From the NCBI RefSeq assembly GCF_000195335.1, contig NC_015387.1:868001-932000 (forward strand): 64,000 nt of DNA, read 5' to 3'. The position numbers and the translations under genes are program-made. Origin of the DNA: Marinithermus hydrothermalis DSM 14884. Lineage in GTDB: Bacteria; Deinococcota; Deinococci; Deinococcales; Marinithermaceae. This document shows positions 52,490 through 63,354 of the stretch, one piece after another (position 1 is the stretch's first letter; each line of letters begins with the position of its first letter). Below the pieces are notes generated by a model, which was not told the DNA's origin, did not search any database, and saw only the letters and a program-made list of their open reading frames with translations.

Positions 52490-54384
52490 GCTTCCCCCGG
52501 CGGGCTGAAGTACGGGCGCTGCTTGCGCCGGCCTTCCTCGTAGGCCTTGCGGGCCGCCTGGACGGCGGGCTGGCCGGTGGTCTCGGCGACGGGCACGTCC
52601 CACCACCCCTCGAAGTTCGGGACGGGGTCCTCCAGATGTACGGGCGCCACCACGACCTTAACCCCGGGGGTGTTTCGGGCCTCGGCCAGCGCGGCCTCGA
52701 GGGCGTTGAGGGTGGGTGCATGGTAGGCGCGGGCGCCCATGGCCTCGGCGTGCTTAACGTAATCGATCGCGACGGGGGGGCCATCGGTGCGGCCGGAGGC
52801 GGGGTTCCGGTGGCGCAGCTCGTTGTTGAAGGAGGGGGAGCCGCAGCTCATCTGCAGGCCGCGGATCGAACCGAACCCGTGGTTGTCCACCAGCACCACG
52901 GTGAGGTCGAGCCCTTCCGCGACCGCAGTAATGATCTCGGAGTTCATCATGAGGTAGCTGCCGTCCCCGATCATCACCACGACCTCCCGGCCGGGTTCCG
53001 CGAGCTTGACCCCGAGCCCCGCGGGGATCTCGTACCCCATGCAGGAGTACCCGTACTCGAGGTGGTACGCCTTGGGGTCCTCGGGCCGCCAGAGCTTTAA
53101 GAGGTCGCCCGGGAGGCTGCCCGCGGCGCAGATGACGGTGGCGTGCCCGCCGAAGGCCGCATTTACTGCGCCGATCACCTCGGCTTGCACCAGGTAGTCG
53201 CGGTGCTTGGGGGCGCGGAGCTGGGCGACGGTCTCGTCCCACGCGCGTTTGAGGCGGTGGACCTCCTCGCGGTACGCGGCCGGGGTGCCCGCGTACCCTG
53301 CGGCCTCGAGGGCCGCATGCAGCGCGGCGAGGCCGCGCTTGGCGTCCGCCACGAGGGGCAGCGCGCCGAGCTTGTGGCTGTCCATGGGGACGACGTTGAG
53401 GCCGATGAACCGCACCTCGGGGTGCTGGAACGCGGTTTTGGAGGCGGTGACGAAATCCCCGAGCCGGGTGCCGATCGCGAGGACGAGGTCGGCTTCGCGC
53501 GCGAGCCGGTTGGCCGCGAGGCCGCCGTTGGCCCCGACGGGGCCGACGTTCATCGGGTGGTTCCAGGGGAGGGCGCCCTTGCCGGCCTGGGACTCCGCGA
53601 CGGGGATGCCGAAGGCCTCGGCGAAGCGGGCGAGCTCTTGGGTAGCCTCCGCGTAGATCGTGCCCCCGCCGGTGAGGATCAGGGGGCGCTGGGCTTTTTG
53701 GAGGAGGGCCACGGCCTCGGCCAGCGCCTCTGGTTCCGGGGCGGGGCGGCGCACGCGCCACACGCGCCGTTCGAAGAAGGCCGCGGGCCAGTCGTAGGCT
53801 TCGGCCTGTACGTCTTCGGGCAGGGCGATCGTGACCGCGCCGGTCTCCGCGGGGTCGGTCAGGACACGCATCGCCTCGGGAAGGGCCGAGAGGAGCTGCT
53901 CGGGGCGCGTGATCCGCGTGAAGAACCGGCTGACGGGCCGAAAGGCGTCGTTCACGCTGACGTCGTGCTCGATGGGGTGCTCGAGCTGCTGCAGGACGGG
54001 GTCGGGGATGCGGTTCGCGAAGTAGTCCGAGGGCAGCAGCAGGACCGGGAGGCGGTTGATCGTGGCGCCGGCCGCGGCGGTGATCATGTTCGTCGCGCCG
54101 GGCCCGATCGAGCTGGTGCAGGCGAAGGTCGAGAGCCGGTTGGTGTGCTTGGCGTACGCGGCGGCGAGGTGCACCATGGCCTGCTCGTTCTGGGGGCGGT
54201 AGGTGGGCAGCTCGAGGGCCGTCCCGAGCTCCTCCAGGGCCTGGCCGAGCCCGGCGACGTTCCCGTGGCCGAAGATGCCCCACACGCCCCGGATCAGCCG
54301 GTGCGTTTGCCCGTCCCGTTCGCTGTACTGTGCGGCCAAGAACTTGACGAGGGCCTGGCCTACCGTGAGTCGTTCGGTCTTCAC
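52486..54384 (-). CDS. iolD: 3D-(3,5/4)-trihydroxycyclohexane-1,2-dione acylhydrolase
   Basis: 632 residues from GTG 54384. It is a thiamine-diphosphate enzyme that opens the ring of the trihydroxycyclohexanedione to 5-deoxy-glucuronate. The catalytic Glu is in YRPQNEQAMVH, the central domain has NVGPVGANGGLAAN, and the TPP motif GDGSYLMMNSE to DNHGFGSI is complete. It overlaps iolG (GTGA) and iolE (ATGA). Confidence 0.96.
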   Translation of the reverse strand: MKTERLTVGQALVKFLAAQYSERDGQTHRLIRGVWGIFGHGNVAGLGQALEELGTALELPTYRPQNEQAMVHLAAAYAKHTNRLSTFACTSSIGPGATNMITAAAGATINRLPVLLLPSDYFANRIPDPVLQQLEHPIEHDVSVNDAFRPVSRFFTRITRPEQLLSALPEAMRVLTDPAETGAVTIALPEDVQAEAYDWPAAFFERRVWRVRRPAPEPEALAEAVALLQKAQRPLILTGGGTIYAEATQELARFAEAFGIPVAESQAGKGALPWNHPMNVGPVGANGGLAANRLAREADLVLAIGTRLGDFVTASKTAFQHPEVRFIGLNVVPMDSHKLGALPLVADAKRGLAALHAALEAAGYAGTPAAYREEVHRLKRAWDETVAQLRAPKHRDYLVQAEVIGAVNAAFGGHATVICAAGSLPGDLLKLWRPEDPKAYHLEYGYSCMGYEIPAGLGVKLAEPGREVVVMIGDGSYLMMNSEIITAVAEGLDLTVVLVDNHGFGSIRGLQMSCGSPSFNNELRHRNPASGRTDGPPVAIDYVKHAEAMGARAYHAPTLNALEAALAEARNTPGVKVVVAPVHLEDPVPNFEGWWDVPVAETTGQPAVQAARKAYEEGRRKQRPYFSPPGEA

Positions 54385-55391
54385 AGGGCACCCCCAAACG
54401 CCGGCACCGTAACGGTGCGGCCGGTCTCTAGGCTGTGCTGGGCGGCGAGCGCGAGCCGGAGGGTGTACCAGCTGTCGCGCGGGGTGGGGGAGAGCGGTTG
54501 CTCGGCGCGCACGCCCTGGACGAACGCGGCGAGTTCCGCCGCGTACGCGTCGCGGAAACGCTCCTCGAATCCCGAGGGGCGGGGGAAGTGACCGCCATTT
54601 GGGTCGTACACGTTCAGATCGGGGTACCGGTCCGTCTCGATGTGGACCCGTCCCTTCTCGCCCACCACTTCGGTGCGGATCTCGTACCCGTAGGCGTTGT
54701 ACCAGGAGGTCTCGAGCGTTCCGACCGCGCCGTTTTCGAAGCGAAAGATCGCGACGGCCGTGTCCGCCAGGCCGTGCGCGGCCAGCTCGGGAACGGCGTG
54801 CCCGCCGAACGCTCGGACCTCCTGCACCTCCCCCACGAGCCACCGGGCCACGTCCAGATCGTGGATGCCCATGTCCACCAGCACGCCGCCGCTGTCCTTT
54901 AGGAACTCGAGCGCTGGGGGGCCGGCGTCCCGCCCCACGCCGCGGAAGCTCAGGACGCGCCCGAGCCTTCCGCTCTCGAGGAGGGCCTTGGCCTTGCGGT
55001 AGGCCGGGTCGTAGCGCCGTTGGAACCCCACCTGGGCGGGCACGCCGGTTCGCTCGACGGCGGCGACCAGGCGGCGGCCGGCCTCGAGGCTCTGCGCGAG
55101 GGGTTTCTCTACGAACACGGCCTTGCCCGCCATGGCCAGGGCCTCCACCACTTCGGCGTGCGTGGGGGTGGGGGTGGTGAGGAGGGCCGCTGCGATCTCG
55201 GGGTCCTCGAGGACGTCCTCGAGGTGCGGGGTGGCTCGCGCGCCGAGGCGTTCGGCGAGGCGGGCGGCGCGCGTTTCGCGGGGATCCACGACCTTCAGGA
55301 CGCGGCAGTCCGCGAGGCCGGCGAGGACGCGGGCGTGCACGGTCCCCATGCGGCCCGCGCCGATCAGGGCGAGGGGCAGTTTAGCCTGCAT
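54381..55391 (-). CDS. iolG: Inositol 2-dehydrogenase, first gene of the block
   Basis: 336 residues. Gfo/Idh/MocA fold with LIGAGRMGTVHARVL, the EKPLAQSLE segment near residue 97 and the substrate-site VDMGIHDLDVARWLVG. It oxidises myo-inositol to 2-keto-myo-inositol with NAD. It is the promoter-proximal gene of the minus-strand block; GGGAGGCAGG precedes ATG 55391. The second copy is at 47773. Confidence 0.92.
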   Translation of the reverse strand: MQAKLPLALIGAGRMGTVHARVLAGLADCRVLKVVDPRETRAARLAERLGARATPHLEDVLEDPEIAAALLTTPTPTHAEVVEALAMAGKAVFVEKPLAQSLEAGRRLVAAVERTGVPAQVGFQRRYDPAYRKAKALLESGRLGRVLSFRGVGRDAGPPALEFLKDSGGVLVDMGIHDLDVARWLVGEVQEVRAFGGHAVPELAAHGLADTAVAIFRFENGAVGTLETSWYNAYGYEIRTEVVGEKGRVHIETDRYPDLNVYDPNGGHFPRPSGFEERFRDAYAAELAAFVQGVRAEQPLSPTPRDSWYTLRLALAAQHSLETGRTVTVPAFGGAL

Positions 55392-55543
55392 GCCCTGCCT
55401 CCCGAGGGGGAAGGGGGCGGCGTGGGGTGCGGGTTGGGGGGTGGGGGGATGTCAGAACGGCCCTCCCTTCCAGCTGGGGCCACGCGCAGGGGAGCTGCGC
55501 TGGCGTAGCGCGAACCGCGCGGTTTCCGGATGCGTATGCACTC

Positions 55544-55573
55544 AGTATAGGCCTAGGAGTTTCGTTTTGTCAA
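55544..55573 (-). promoter_or_regulatory. Promoter of the inositol block
   Basis: On the minus strand TTGACA (55573-55568), an 18-base spacer and TATACT (55549-55544) form a near-consensus promoter. The untranslated leader to ATG 55391 is about 145 bases and includes a stretch of G-rich sequence on the plus strand, with no further gene. Confidence 0.75.
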
Positions 55574-55593
55574 TGTTCGTAAATAAAATGAAA
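55560..55593. promoter_or_regulatory. Putative DeoR-type operator over the -35 of the inositol block
   Basis: TTTCGTTTT (55560-55568) and AAAATGAAA (55585-55593) form an imperfect inverted repeat that brackets the TTGACA. TTTCGTTTT-like half-sites are common for DeoR/GlpR repressors, and the block encodes such a repressor. Confidence 0.55.
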
Positions 55594-55626
55594 ATCTCTC
55601 GCGGGAGCCCCGCACCCGTAAAGCGC

Positions 55627-55655
55627 GGCCGCGTGGGGACCTGCCCCACGCGGCC
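55627..55655 (-). terminator. Terminator after ilvD
   Basis: A 12-bp perfect stem (55627-55638 and 55644-55655) with a 5-base loop lies 17 bases past the ilvD stop. The T-tract is weak (GCTTTACGGG), but the stem is the strongest in this region. Confidence 0.65.
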
Positions 55656-55672
55656 ACGTTACCGGCATGCCC

Positions 55673-57337
55673 TTATCGCGGGGATTGCAGCACCGCCCCC
55701 AGCGCCGCCGAGCTGACAAGCGCCGCGTACCGTGCGAACACCCCCCGCGTGTAGCGCGGCGCGGGCGGCGTCCAGCGCGCGCGCCGCTCGGCGAGCACCG
55801 CCTCGGAAACCTCGAGGTCGAGCCGTCGCGCCTCCACGTCGATCGTGATCACGTCCCCCTCCTGCACGAGGGCGATGGGTCCCCCCACCTGGGCTTCGGG
55901 GGCCACGTGCCCGATCATCAGGCCGCGCGTCCCCCCGGAGAACCGCCCGTCGGTGATCAGGGCCACCTCCGGCCCCAGCCCCTCCCCGACGATCGCGGAG
56001 GTCACCCCGAGCATCTCACGCATCCCCGGCCCGCCCTTGGGCCCCTCGTACCGGATGACGACCACGTCCCCCGGCCGGATTTCGCGGCGCAGCACCGCCT
56101 GCATCGCGGCCTCCTCCGAATCAAATACGCGCGCGGGTCCCCGGAAGTGCAGGCGTTCGGTGCCCGCGACCTTGAGCACCGCTCCCTCCGGAGCGAGCGA
56201 GCCGCTGAGCACCACCAGGCCGCCCTGGGGCTTGAAGGGCCGGGATGCGGTCGCGACCACCGTTTGCCCCGGCGCTTCCCGCGCGTTTTGGGCTTCCTCC
56301 GCGAGCGTCCGGCCGGTCACGGTGCGCGCCTCCCCGTCGAGCAACCCCGCCTCGAGCAGCCGCCGCACCACAAGCGGCGTACCGCCGGCTTCGTAGAGCT
56401 CCCAGGCGGTGTACCGCCCCCACGGCCTGAGGTCCGCGATCACCGGGGTTTTGCGGCTCACCTCGTCGAAGTCTTGGAGGCTCAAGGGGATGCCCACCTC
56501 GTGGGCCAGGGCCAAAAGGTGCAGCACCGCGTTCGTGGACCCCCCGGTCGCGGCGACCGCCGCGATCGCGTTCAGGAAGGACCGGCGCGTTAAGAACTCG
56601 CGCGGCGTGCGTCCCTCGCGGATGGCCTCGAGCAGGACCCGGCCCACCCCTCGAGTGGCCGTTTGTTTCTCGGGTGCCACCGCGGGGATCGCATTGTACC
56701 CCAGGGGTGAGAGGCCCAGCACCTCGAGGGCCATCGCCATGGTGTTCGCGGTGTACTGCCCGCCGCACGCGCCCGGGCCGGGGATGGCCGCGCGTTCGAT
56801 CGCCTCGAGTTCCGCTTGGCCGATCTCGCCCGCGGCGTACTGCCCGACCGCTTCGAAGACCGAGACGATCGTGAGGTTCTTGTTCCCGAGCCTCCCCGGA
56901 GCGATCGTGCCGCCGTAGAGCACGAGGCCGGGCACCCCGCTGCGCACGAGGCCCATCGCGCCGCCCGGGATCGTCTTGTCGCACCCCACGAGGACAACCA
57001 TCCCGTCGTACAGGTACCCTTGGGCGACCAGCTCCACGGAGTCCGCGATCACCTCGCGGCTCACCAGGCTGGCCCGCATGCCTGGCGTGCCCATCGCGAT
57101 CCCGTCCGAGACCGCGATCGCCCCGAACTCAAAAGGGACCGCGCCCGCCGCGCGCAGCCCGGCCTTCACCTCCTGGGCGAGCTCCCGGAGGTGCGCGTTG
57201 CAGGGCATCCCGTCGGTCCAGGTGTTCACCACGCCCACGAAGGGCTTCTTGAAGTCTTCGTCCTCCACGCCCACCGCCCGGAGCATGGCCCGGGCCGGTG
57301 CTCGCGCTACCCCCATCTTCAATCGATCGCTTCGCAT
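55673..57337 (-). CDS. ilvD: Dihydroxy-acid dehydratase
   Basis: 554 residues from ATG 57337 (GTG 57340 adds one). It dehydrates dihydroxyisovalerate and dihydroxymethylvalerate in valine/isoleucine synthesis. Three iron-sulfur Cys are visible in [18 protein letters not shown] and [14 protein letters not shown]; the C-terminus has [12 protein letters not shown] and [11 protein letters not shown]. It is the last gene of a minus-strand cluster that includes the leuCDB genes, 30 bases after the SDR gene. Confidence 0.97.
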   Translation of the reverse strand: MRSDRLKMGVARAPARAMLRAVGVEDEDFKKPFVGVVNTWTDGMPCNAHLRELAQEVKAGLRAAGAVPFEFGAIAVSDGIAMGTPGMRASLVSREVIADSVELVAQGYLYDGMVVLVGCDKTIPGGAMGLVRSGVPGLVLYGGTIAPGRLGNKNLTIVSVFEAVGQYAAGEIGQAELEAIERAAIPGPGACGGQYTANTMAMALEVLGLSPLGYNAIPAVAPEKQTATRGVGRVLLEAIREGRTPREFLTRRSFLNAIAAVAATGGSTNAVLHLLALAHEVGIPLSLQDFDEVSRKTPVIADLRPWGRYTAWELYEAGGTPLVVRRLLEAGLLDGEARTVTGRTLAEEAQNAREAPGQTVVATASRPFKPQGGLVVLSGSLAPEGAVLKVAGTERLHFRGPARVFDSEEAAMQAVLRREIRPGDVVVIRYEGPKGGPGMREMLGVTSAIVGEGLGPEVALITDGRFSGGTRGLMIGHVAPEAQVGGPIALVQEGDVITIDVEARRLDLEVSEAVLAERRARWTPPAPRYTRGVFARYAALVSSAALGAVLQSPR

Positions 57338-57367
57338 CACCTTCCCCTCCCGCGCCCCATCCAGGGG

Positions 57368-59793
<2,426 letters not shown>

Positions 59794-59801
59794 TCACCTC
59801 C

Positions 59802-61217
59802 TCACGCGAGGCCGAACACCTCGCGGGCGTCGCTGATCACGCCGGTCACGGCCGCCGCGGCCACCATCACCGGGCTCATCAAGACGGTGCGGCCGGTGGG
59901 GCTGCCCTGGCGGCCCTTGAAGTTACGGTTGGAGCTCGAGGCGCACAACTGGTCGCCCTCGAGCTTGTCGGGGTTCATGGCGAGGCAGAGGCTGCACCCC
60001 GCGCCGCGCCACTCGAACCCCGCCTCGCGGAACACCTCCGCGATCCCTTCCTCCTCGCATTGTTGAGCTACGCGCTCCGAGCCCGGCACCGCGATGGCCC
60101 GCACGCCGGGCTTGACCCGGTGGCCTTTGAGGTGCTTCGCGACCTCGCGGAAATCCGAGACGCGCGCGTTGGTGCAGCTGCCGATGAAGGCCACGTCGAT
60201 CGGGGTGCCTTGGATGGGACGGCCCGGCTCGAGCTTCATGTGGCGGAGCGCCTCCCAGGCCGCGGGGCGCGCCTCGGGGGGGAGGTCCTCGGGGTGGGGG
60301 ATCTTCTCCTCGATGGAGATCGCCTGGCCGGGGTTTAACCCCCAGGTGACGGTGGGGGCGATCTCCTCGGCTTGGATCTCGACCACGTCGTCGTAGGGGC
60401 AGCCGGGATCGGAGGCGAGAGCGCGCCAGTACGCGACGGCGCGGTCCCACTCCGCGCCTTTGGGGGCGTAGGGGCGGCCCTTGAGGTAGGCGAAGGTCTT
60501 CTCGTCGGGGTTCACGTACCCGATGCGCGCCCCGCCCTCGATGGACATGTTGCACACGGTCATGCGTTCCTCCATGCTGAAACGCTCGATAACCTCGCCG
60601 CCGTACTCGTAGGCGTACCCGATCCCGCCCTTGACCCCGAGGGTGCGGATGATGTGCAGGATCACGTCCTTGGCGTACACGCCGGGCGCGAGCCGGCCGT
60701 TCACGTTGATGCGGCGCACCTTGAGCTTGGGGACGGCGAGGGTTTGCGTGGCGAGCACGTCGCGCACCTGGGTGGTGCCGATCCCGAAGGCGATGGCTCC
60801 GAAGGCCCCGTGGGTCGAGGTGTGCGAGTCGCCGCAGGCGATGGTCATGCCGGGGTGGGTGAGCCCCTGTTCGGGCCCCACCACGTGCACGATCCCCTGG
60901 CGGCCGCTCGTGAGGTCGAAGAGCGGGATGCCGAAGTCGCGCGTGTTCTTGCGGATCTCCTGGATCATTGCGTCGGCGAGCGGGTCCTCGAACGGCTCGG
61001 TGCGCCGGTGGGTGGGCACGATGTGGTCCACCGTGGCGAAGGTGCGGTGCGGGCAGCGCACCCGAAGGCCCCGCTCGCGCAGCATGCCGAAGGCCTGTGG
61101 GCTGGTGACCTCGTGGATCAGGTGCAGGTCGATGAAGAGTTGGGTGAGGCCGCCCGGCAGGGTGCGGACGGTGTGCGCTTCCCAGACTTTTTCATAGAGG
61201 CTTTTGGGTCCGGCCAT
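59802..61217 (-). CDS. leuC: 3-isopropylmalate dehydratase large subunit
   Basis: 471 residues. Aconitase-like [4Fe-4S] enzyme; cluster Cys are in [12 protein letters not shown] and GCSLCLAMN, and [14 protein letters not shown] and [12 protein letters not shown] are present. It isomerises 2-isopropylmalate to 3-isopropylmalate with LeuD. Its transcription passes through an attenuator at 61243-61268. Confidence 0.97.
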   Translation of the reverse strand: MAGPKSLYEKVWEAHTVRTLPGGLTQLFIDLHLIHEVTSPQAFGMLRERGLRVRCPHRTFATVDHIVPTHRRTEPFEDPLADAMIQEIRKNTRDFGIPLFDLTSGRQGIVHVVGPEQGLTHPGMTIACGDSHTSTHGAFGAIAFGIGTTQVRDVLATQTLAVPKLKVRRINVNGRLAPGVYAKDVILHIIRTLGVKGGIGYAYEYGGEVIERFSMEERMTVCNMSIEGGARIGYVNPDEKTFAYLKGRPYAPKGAEWDRAVAYWRALASDPGCPYDDVVEIQAEEIAPTVTWGLNPGQAISIEEKIPHPEDLPPEARPAAWEALRHMKLEPGRPIQGTPIDVAFIGSCTNARVSDFREVAKHLKGHRVKPGVRAIAVPGSERVAQQCEEEGIAEVFREAGFEWRGAGCSLCLAMNPDKLEGDQLCASSSNRNFKGRQGSPTGRTVLMSPVMVAAAAVTGVISDAREVFGLA

Positions 61218-61242
61218 TTCAACCCCCTTACGGCGTAAGCAA

Positions 61243-61268
61243 CGCCCCCCGGGAGGTCCCGGGGGGCG
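61243..61268 (-). terminator. Attenuator terminator upstream of leuC
   Basis: A 12-bp perfect GC stem (61243-61254 and 61257-61268) followed on the minus strand by TTGCTT lies 26 bases before the leuC start and downstream of the leader peptide. It is inside the leuC leader and so acts as an attenuator. Confidence 0.75.
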
Positions 61269-61293
61269 TGTAGTACGAACCGGTACAAAACCG

Positions 61294-61356
61294 CTAAGGA
61301 CCCCCCGGGGCTAGGGCGGCTAGGGATAGCGAAAACAGGATGCGGGAACCTGCCAT
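61294..61356 (-). CDS. leuL: leu operon leader peptide
   Basis: 20 codons from ATG 61356 to TAG at 61296-61294, with the core [11 protein letters not shown]: four Leu, three written with the CTA codon that is rare in this GC-rich genome, and one Ile. The ATG lies about nine bases from the -10, so ribosomes can load as soon as transcription begins. Stalling on these codons under leucine shortage would alter folding of the downstream terminator. Confidence 0.7.
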   Translation of the reverse strand: MAGSRILFSLSLAALAPGGP

Positions 61357-61365
61357 TTGCGCATG

Positions 61366-61394
61366 AGTATACGCAGGCGTGCGGGGCACGTCAA
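61366..61394 (-). promoter_or_regulatory. Promoter of the leuCDB-ilvD cluster
   Basis: TTGACG (61394-61389), 17 bases, TATACT (61371-61366) on the minus strand. Confidence 0.75.
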
Positions 61395-61416
61395 CCGCCC
61401 GACCCGCTCATCCCAG

Positions 61417-61444
61417 GAAAATCCCGTGGTGCTGGAGGATTTTC
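61417..61444. promoter_or_regulatory. Inverted repeat between the divergent leu and ilv promoters
   Basis: GAAAATCC (61417-61424) and GGATTTTC (61437-61444) form a perfect 8-bp inverted repeat with centres about two helical turns apart. It lies between the two -35 boxes and may bind a common regulator. Confidence 0.5.
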
Positions 61445-61452
61445 GGGGAGGC

Positions 61453-61481
61453 TTGACACGGGTGGGGCTGCTCTATACAAT
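61453..61481 (+). promoter_or_regulatory. Promoter of the ilvBNC operon
   Basis: TTGACA (61453-61458), 17 bases, TACAAT (61476-61481). Transcription should begin near 61488, just before the leader ATG. Confidence 0.78.
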
Positions 61482-61491
61482 CAGCGGCAAG

Positions 61492-61587
61492 ATGTTGAAC
61501 CTGCGGCCCCAGACCCTCACGACCTACGGCGCACTAGCCATCCTCTGGCTAGTCGTAGGCCCGTCGGGGGGTGGGGTCTACCCGTAG
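61492..61587 (+). CDS. ilvL: ilv operon leader peptide
   Basis: 31 codons from ATG 61492 to TAG 61585, containing ALAILWLVVG, i.e. Leu, Ile, Leu, Trp, Leu, Val, Val in a row, two of the Leu as CTA. A 7-bp hairpin (CTAGCCA/TGGCTAG) spans exactly these codons. It is followed by a terminator at 61615-61638, which is the classical arrangement of branched-chain attenuators. Confidence 0.75.
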   Translation: MLNLRPQTLTTYGALAILWLVVGPSGGGVYP

Positions 61588-61614
61588 GCGTTTAGCGGTT
61601 TCGCGCGGAACCAC

Positions 61615-61647
61615 ACCCCCCGGTACGAACCGGGGGGTTCTCTTTTC
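61615..61647 (+). terminator. Attenuator terminator upstream of ilvB
   Basis: A 10-bp perfect stem (61615-61624 and 61629-61638) with a 4-base loop is followed by TTCTCTTTT. An upstream G-rich stretch (about 61565-61577) could pair with its C-rich arm to make an antiterminator. Confidence 0.78.
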
Positions 61648-61671
61648 AGGGGTAGGGGAGGCGAGGCACGA

Positions 61672-63354
61672 ATGAACGGAGCCCAGGCGTTACTGCAAGC
61701 CCTGATACAAGAAGGCGTCGAGCACGTCTTCGGCCACCCGGGGGGCGCGATCATGCCCGTCTACGACGCGCTGTACGACGCCCCCATCCAGCACTACCTC
61801 GTGCGGCACGAGCAGGCCGCCGCGCACGCCGCGGCCGCATACCACCGCGTCTCGGGGCGGGTAGGGGTCTGCCTGGCGACCTCGGGGCCCGGCGCGCTCA
61901 ACCTCGTCACGGGGCTCGCGGACGCCCTGATGGACTCGAGCGCCGTCGTGGCGATCACCGGGAACGTGCCCCGCGCCCTGATCGGCACGGACGCCTTTCA
62001 AGAGGCGGACGTGACCGGAGCGACGATGCCGGTCACCAAGCACAACTACCTGGTCACCCGCGCCGACGACCTTCCCCGCATCGTCAAGGAAGCCTTTTAC
62101 ATCGCGCGCACCGGCCGTCCCGGCCCCGTGCTGATCGACATCCCCAAGGACGTGCAGCTCGAGGCCTTCACCGGGGCGTTCCCGGAGCGCGTGCACCTTC
62201 CCGGGTACCGCCCCACCGAGGAGGGCCACCCCCGCCAGATCGAGAAGGCCCTCGCGGCCCTCGAGGAGGCGGAACGGCCGGTCTTGATGGTGGGCGGCGG
62301 GGCGCGGCACGCCCACGCGGAGATCCGGGCCTTCGCCGAACGGACCGGGATCCCCGTGATCCCCACGCTGCACGGCCTGGGGGCGTTCCCGGGGACGCAC
62401 CCGCAGTGCTTGGGCATGCCCGGCATGCACGGGACGGTCGCGGCGAACCGCGCGGTCCAGTACTGCGACCTGATCCTGGGGATCGGGCTGCGCTTCGACG
62501 ACCGCGTGACTGGGAGGCTCGAGCGGTTCGCACCCCACGCGCGCACGATCATCCACGTGGACATCGACCCTGCCGAGGTGGGGAAGCTCGTGCCTACCCA
62601 CATTCCCGTGGTGGGGGACGCGAAGCAGGTGACGGCCGAGCTCGCCGCCGGCGCGCGCCCCTTGCGGCTCGAGGGGTGGTGGCGGACGATCCGCGCCTGG
62701 CAGGAGCAGTACCCCTTGCGGATTCCCGAGCGGCCCTACCTGCAGACCCCGGAAGTGATCCGCGCCTTCTGGGAGGCGACCGGCGGCGAGGCGATCGTGA
62801 CGAGCGGGGTGGGGCAGCACCAGATGTTCGTCACGCAGCACTACCCCTTCAACAAGCCACGCGCGTGGGTGACCTCCGGAGGGCTCGGCACGATGGGGTT
62901 CGGGCTGCCCGCGGCGATCGGCGCTCAGGTGGCCCGCCCGGACGCGCTCGTGATCGACTTCGACGGGGACGGCAGCTTCCAGATGACCCTGCAGGAGCTG
63001 GCCACCCTGGTCAAGTACGACCTCCCGGTTAAGGTCGTGATCCTCAACAACGGGTTCTTGGGCATGGTGCGCCAGTGGCAGGAGCTCTTCCACGCGCGCC
63101 GGTACAGCGAGGTCTACCTCGCGGACTCCAACCCGGACTTCGCCAAGCTCGCTGCGGCTTACGGCATCCCCGGGGTGCGCGTCGAGCGGCGGGAGGACCT
63201 CGCCAAGGGCGTGGACGCGGTGCTCGGAACCGACGGGCCCGTGGTGGCGGAGTTTAGGGTGCACCACGAGGAAGGCGTCTTCCCCATGATCCCCGCGGGC
63301 GGAAGCGCGGAGGACATGATCGTGGAGGACCCTCGGGAGGAGGTGAAGGCGTGA
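61672..63354 (+). CDS. ilvB: Acetolactate synthase large subunit
   Basis: 560 residues. It condenses pyruvate units (or pyruvate with 2-ketobutyrate) using thiamine diphosphate and FAD. The catalytic Glu is in YLVRHEQAAAHAA near residue 47, AMGFGLPAAIGA-like TMGFGLPAAIGAQ and the TPP motif FDGDGSFQMTLQELATL to NNGFLGMVRQWQ are complete. It overlaps ilvN by four bases. Confidence 0.97.
   Translation: MNGAQALLQALIQEGVEHVFGHPGGAIMPVYDALYDAPIQHYLVRHEQAAAHAAAAYHRVSGRVGVCLATSGPGALNLVTGLADALMDSSAVVAITGNVPRALIGTDAFQEADVTGATMPVTKHNYLVTRADDLPRIVKEAFYIARTGRPGPVLIDIPKDVQLEAFTGAFPERVHLPGYRPTEEGHPRQIEKALAALEEAERPVLMVGGGARHAHAEIRAFAERTGIPVIPTLHGLGAFPGTHPQCLGMPGMHGTVAANRAVQYCDLILGIGLRFDDRVTGRLERFAPHARTIIHVDIDPAEVGKLVPTHIPVVGDAKQVTAELAAGARPLRLEGWWRTIRAWQEQYPLRIPERPYLQTPEVIRAFWEATGGEAIVTSGVGQHQMFVTQHYPFNKPRAWVTSGGLGTMGFGLPAAIGAQVARPDALVIDFDGDGSFQMTLQELATLVKYDLPVKVVILNNGFLGMVRQWQELFHARRYSEVYLADSNPDFAKLAAAYGIPGVRVERREDLAKGVDAVLGTDGPVVAEFRVHHEEGVFPMIPAGGSAEDMIVEDPREEVKA

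Noticed and set aside
61690-63267. 525-codon minus-strand open frame opposite ilvB
   Set aside because: No family motifs and biased composition; ilvB on the plus strand is unambiguous.
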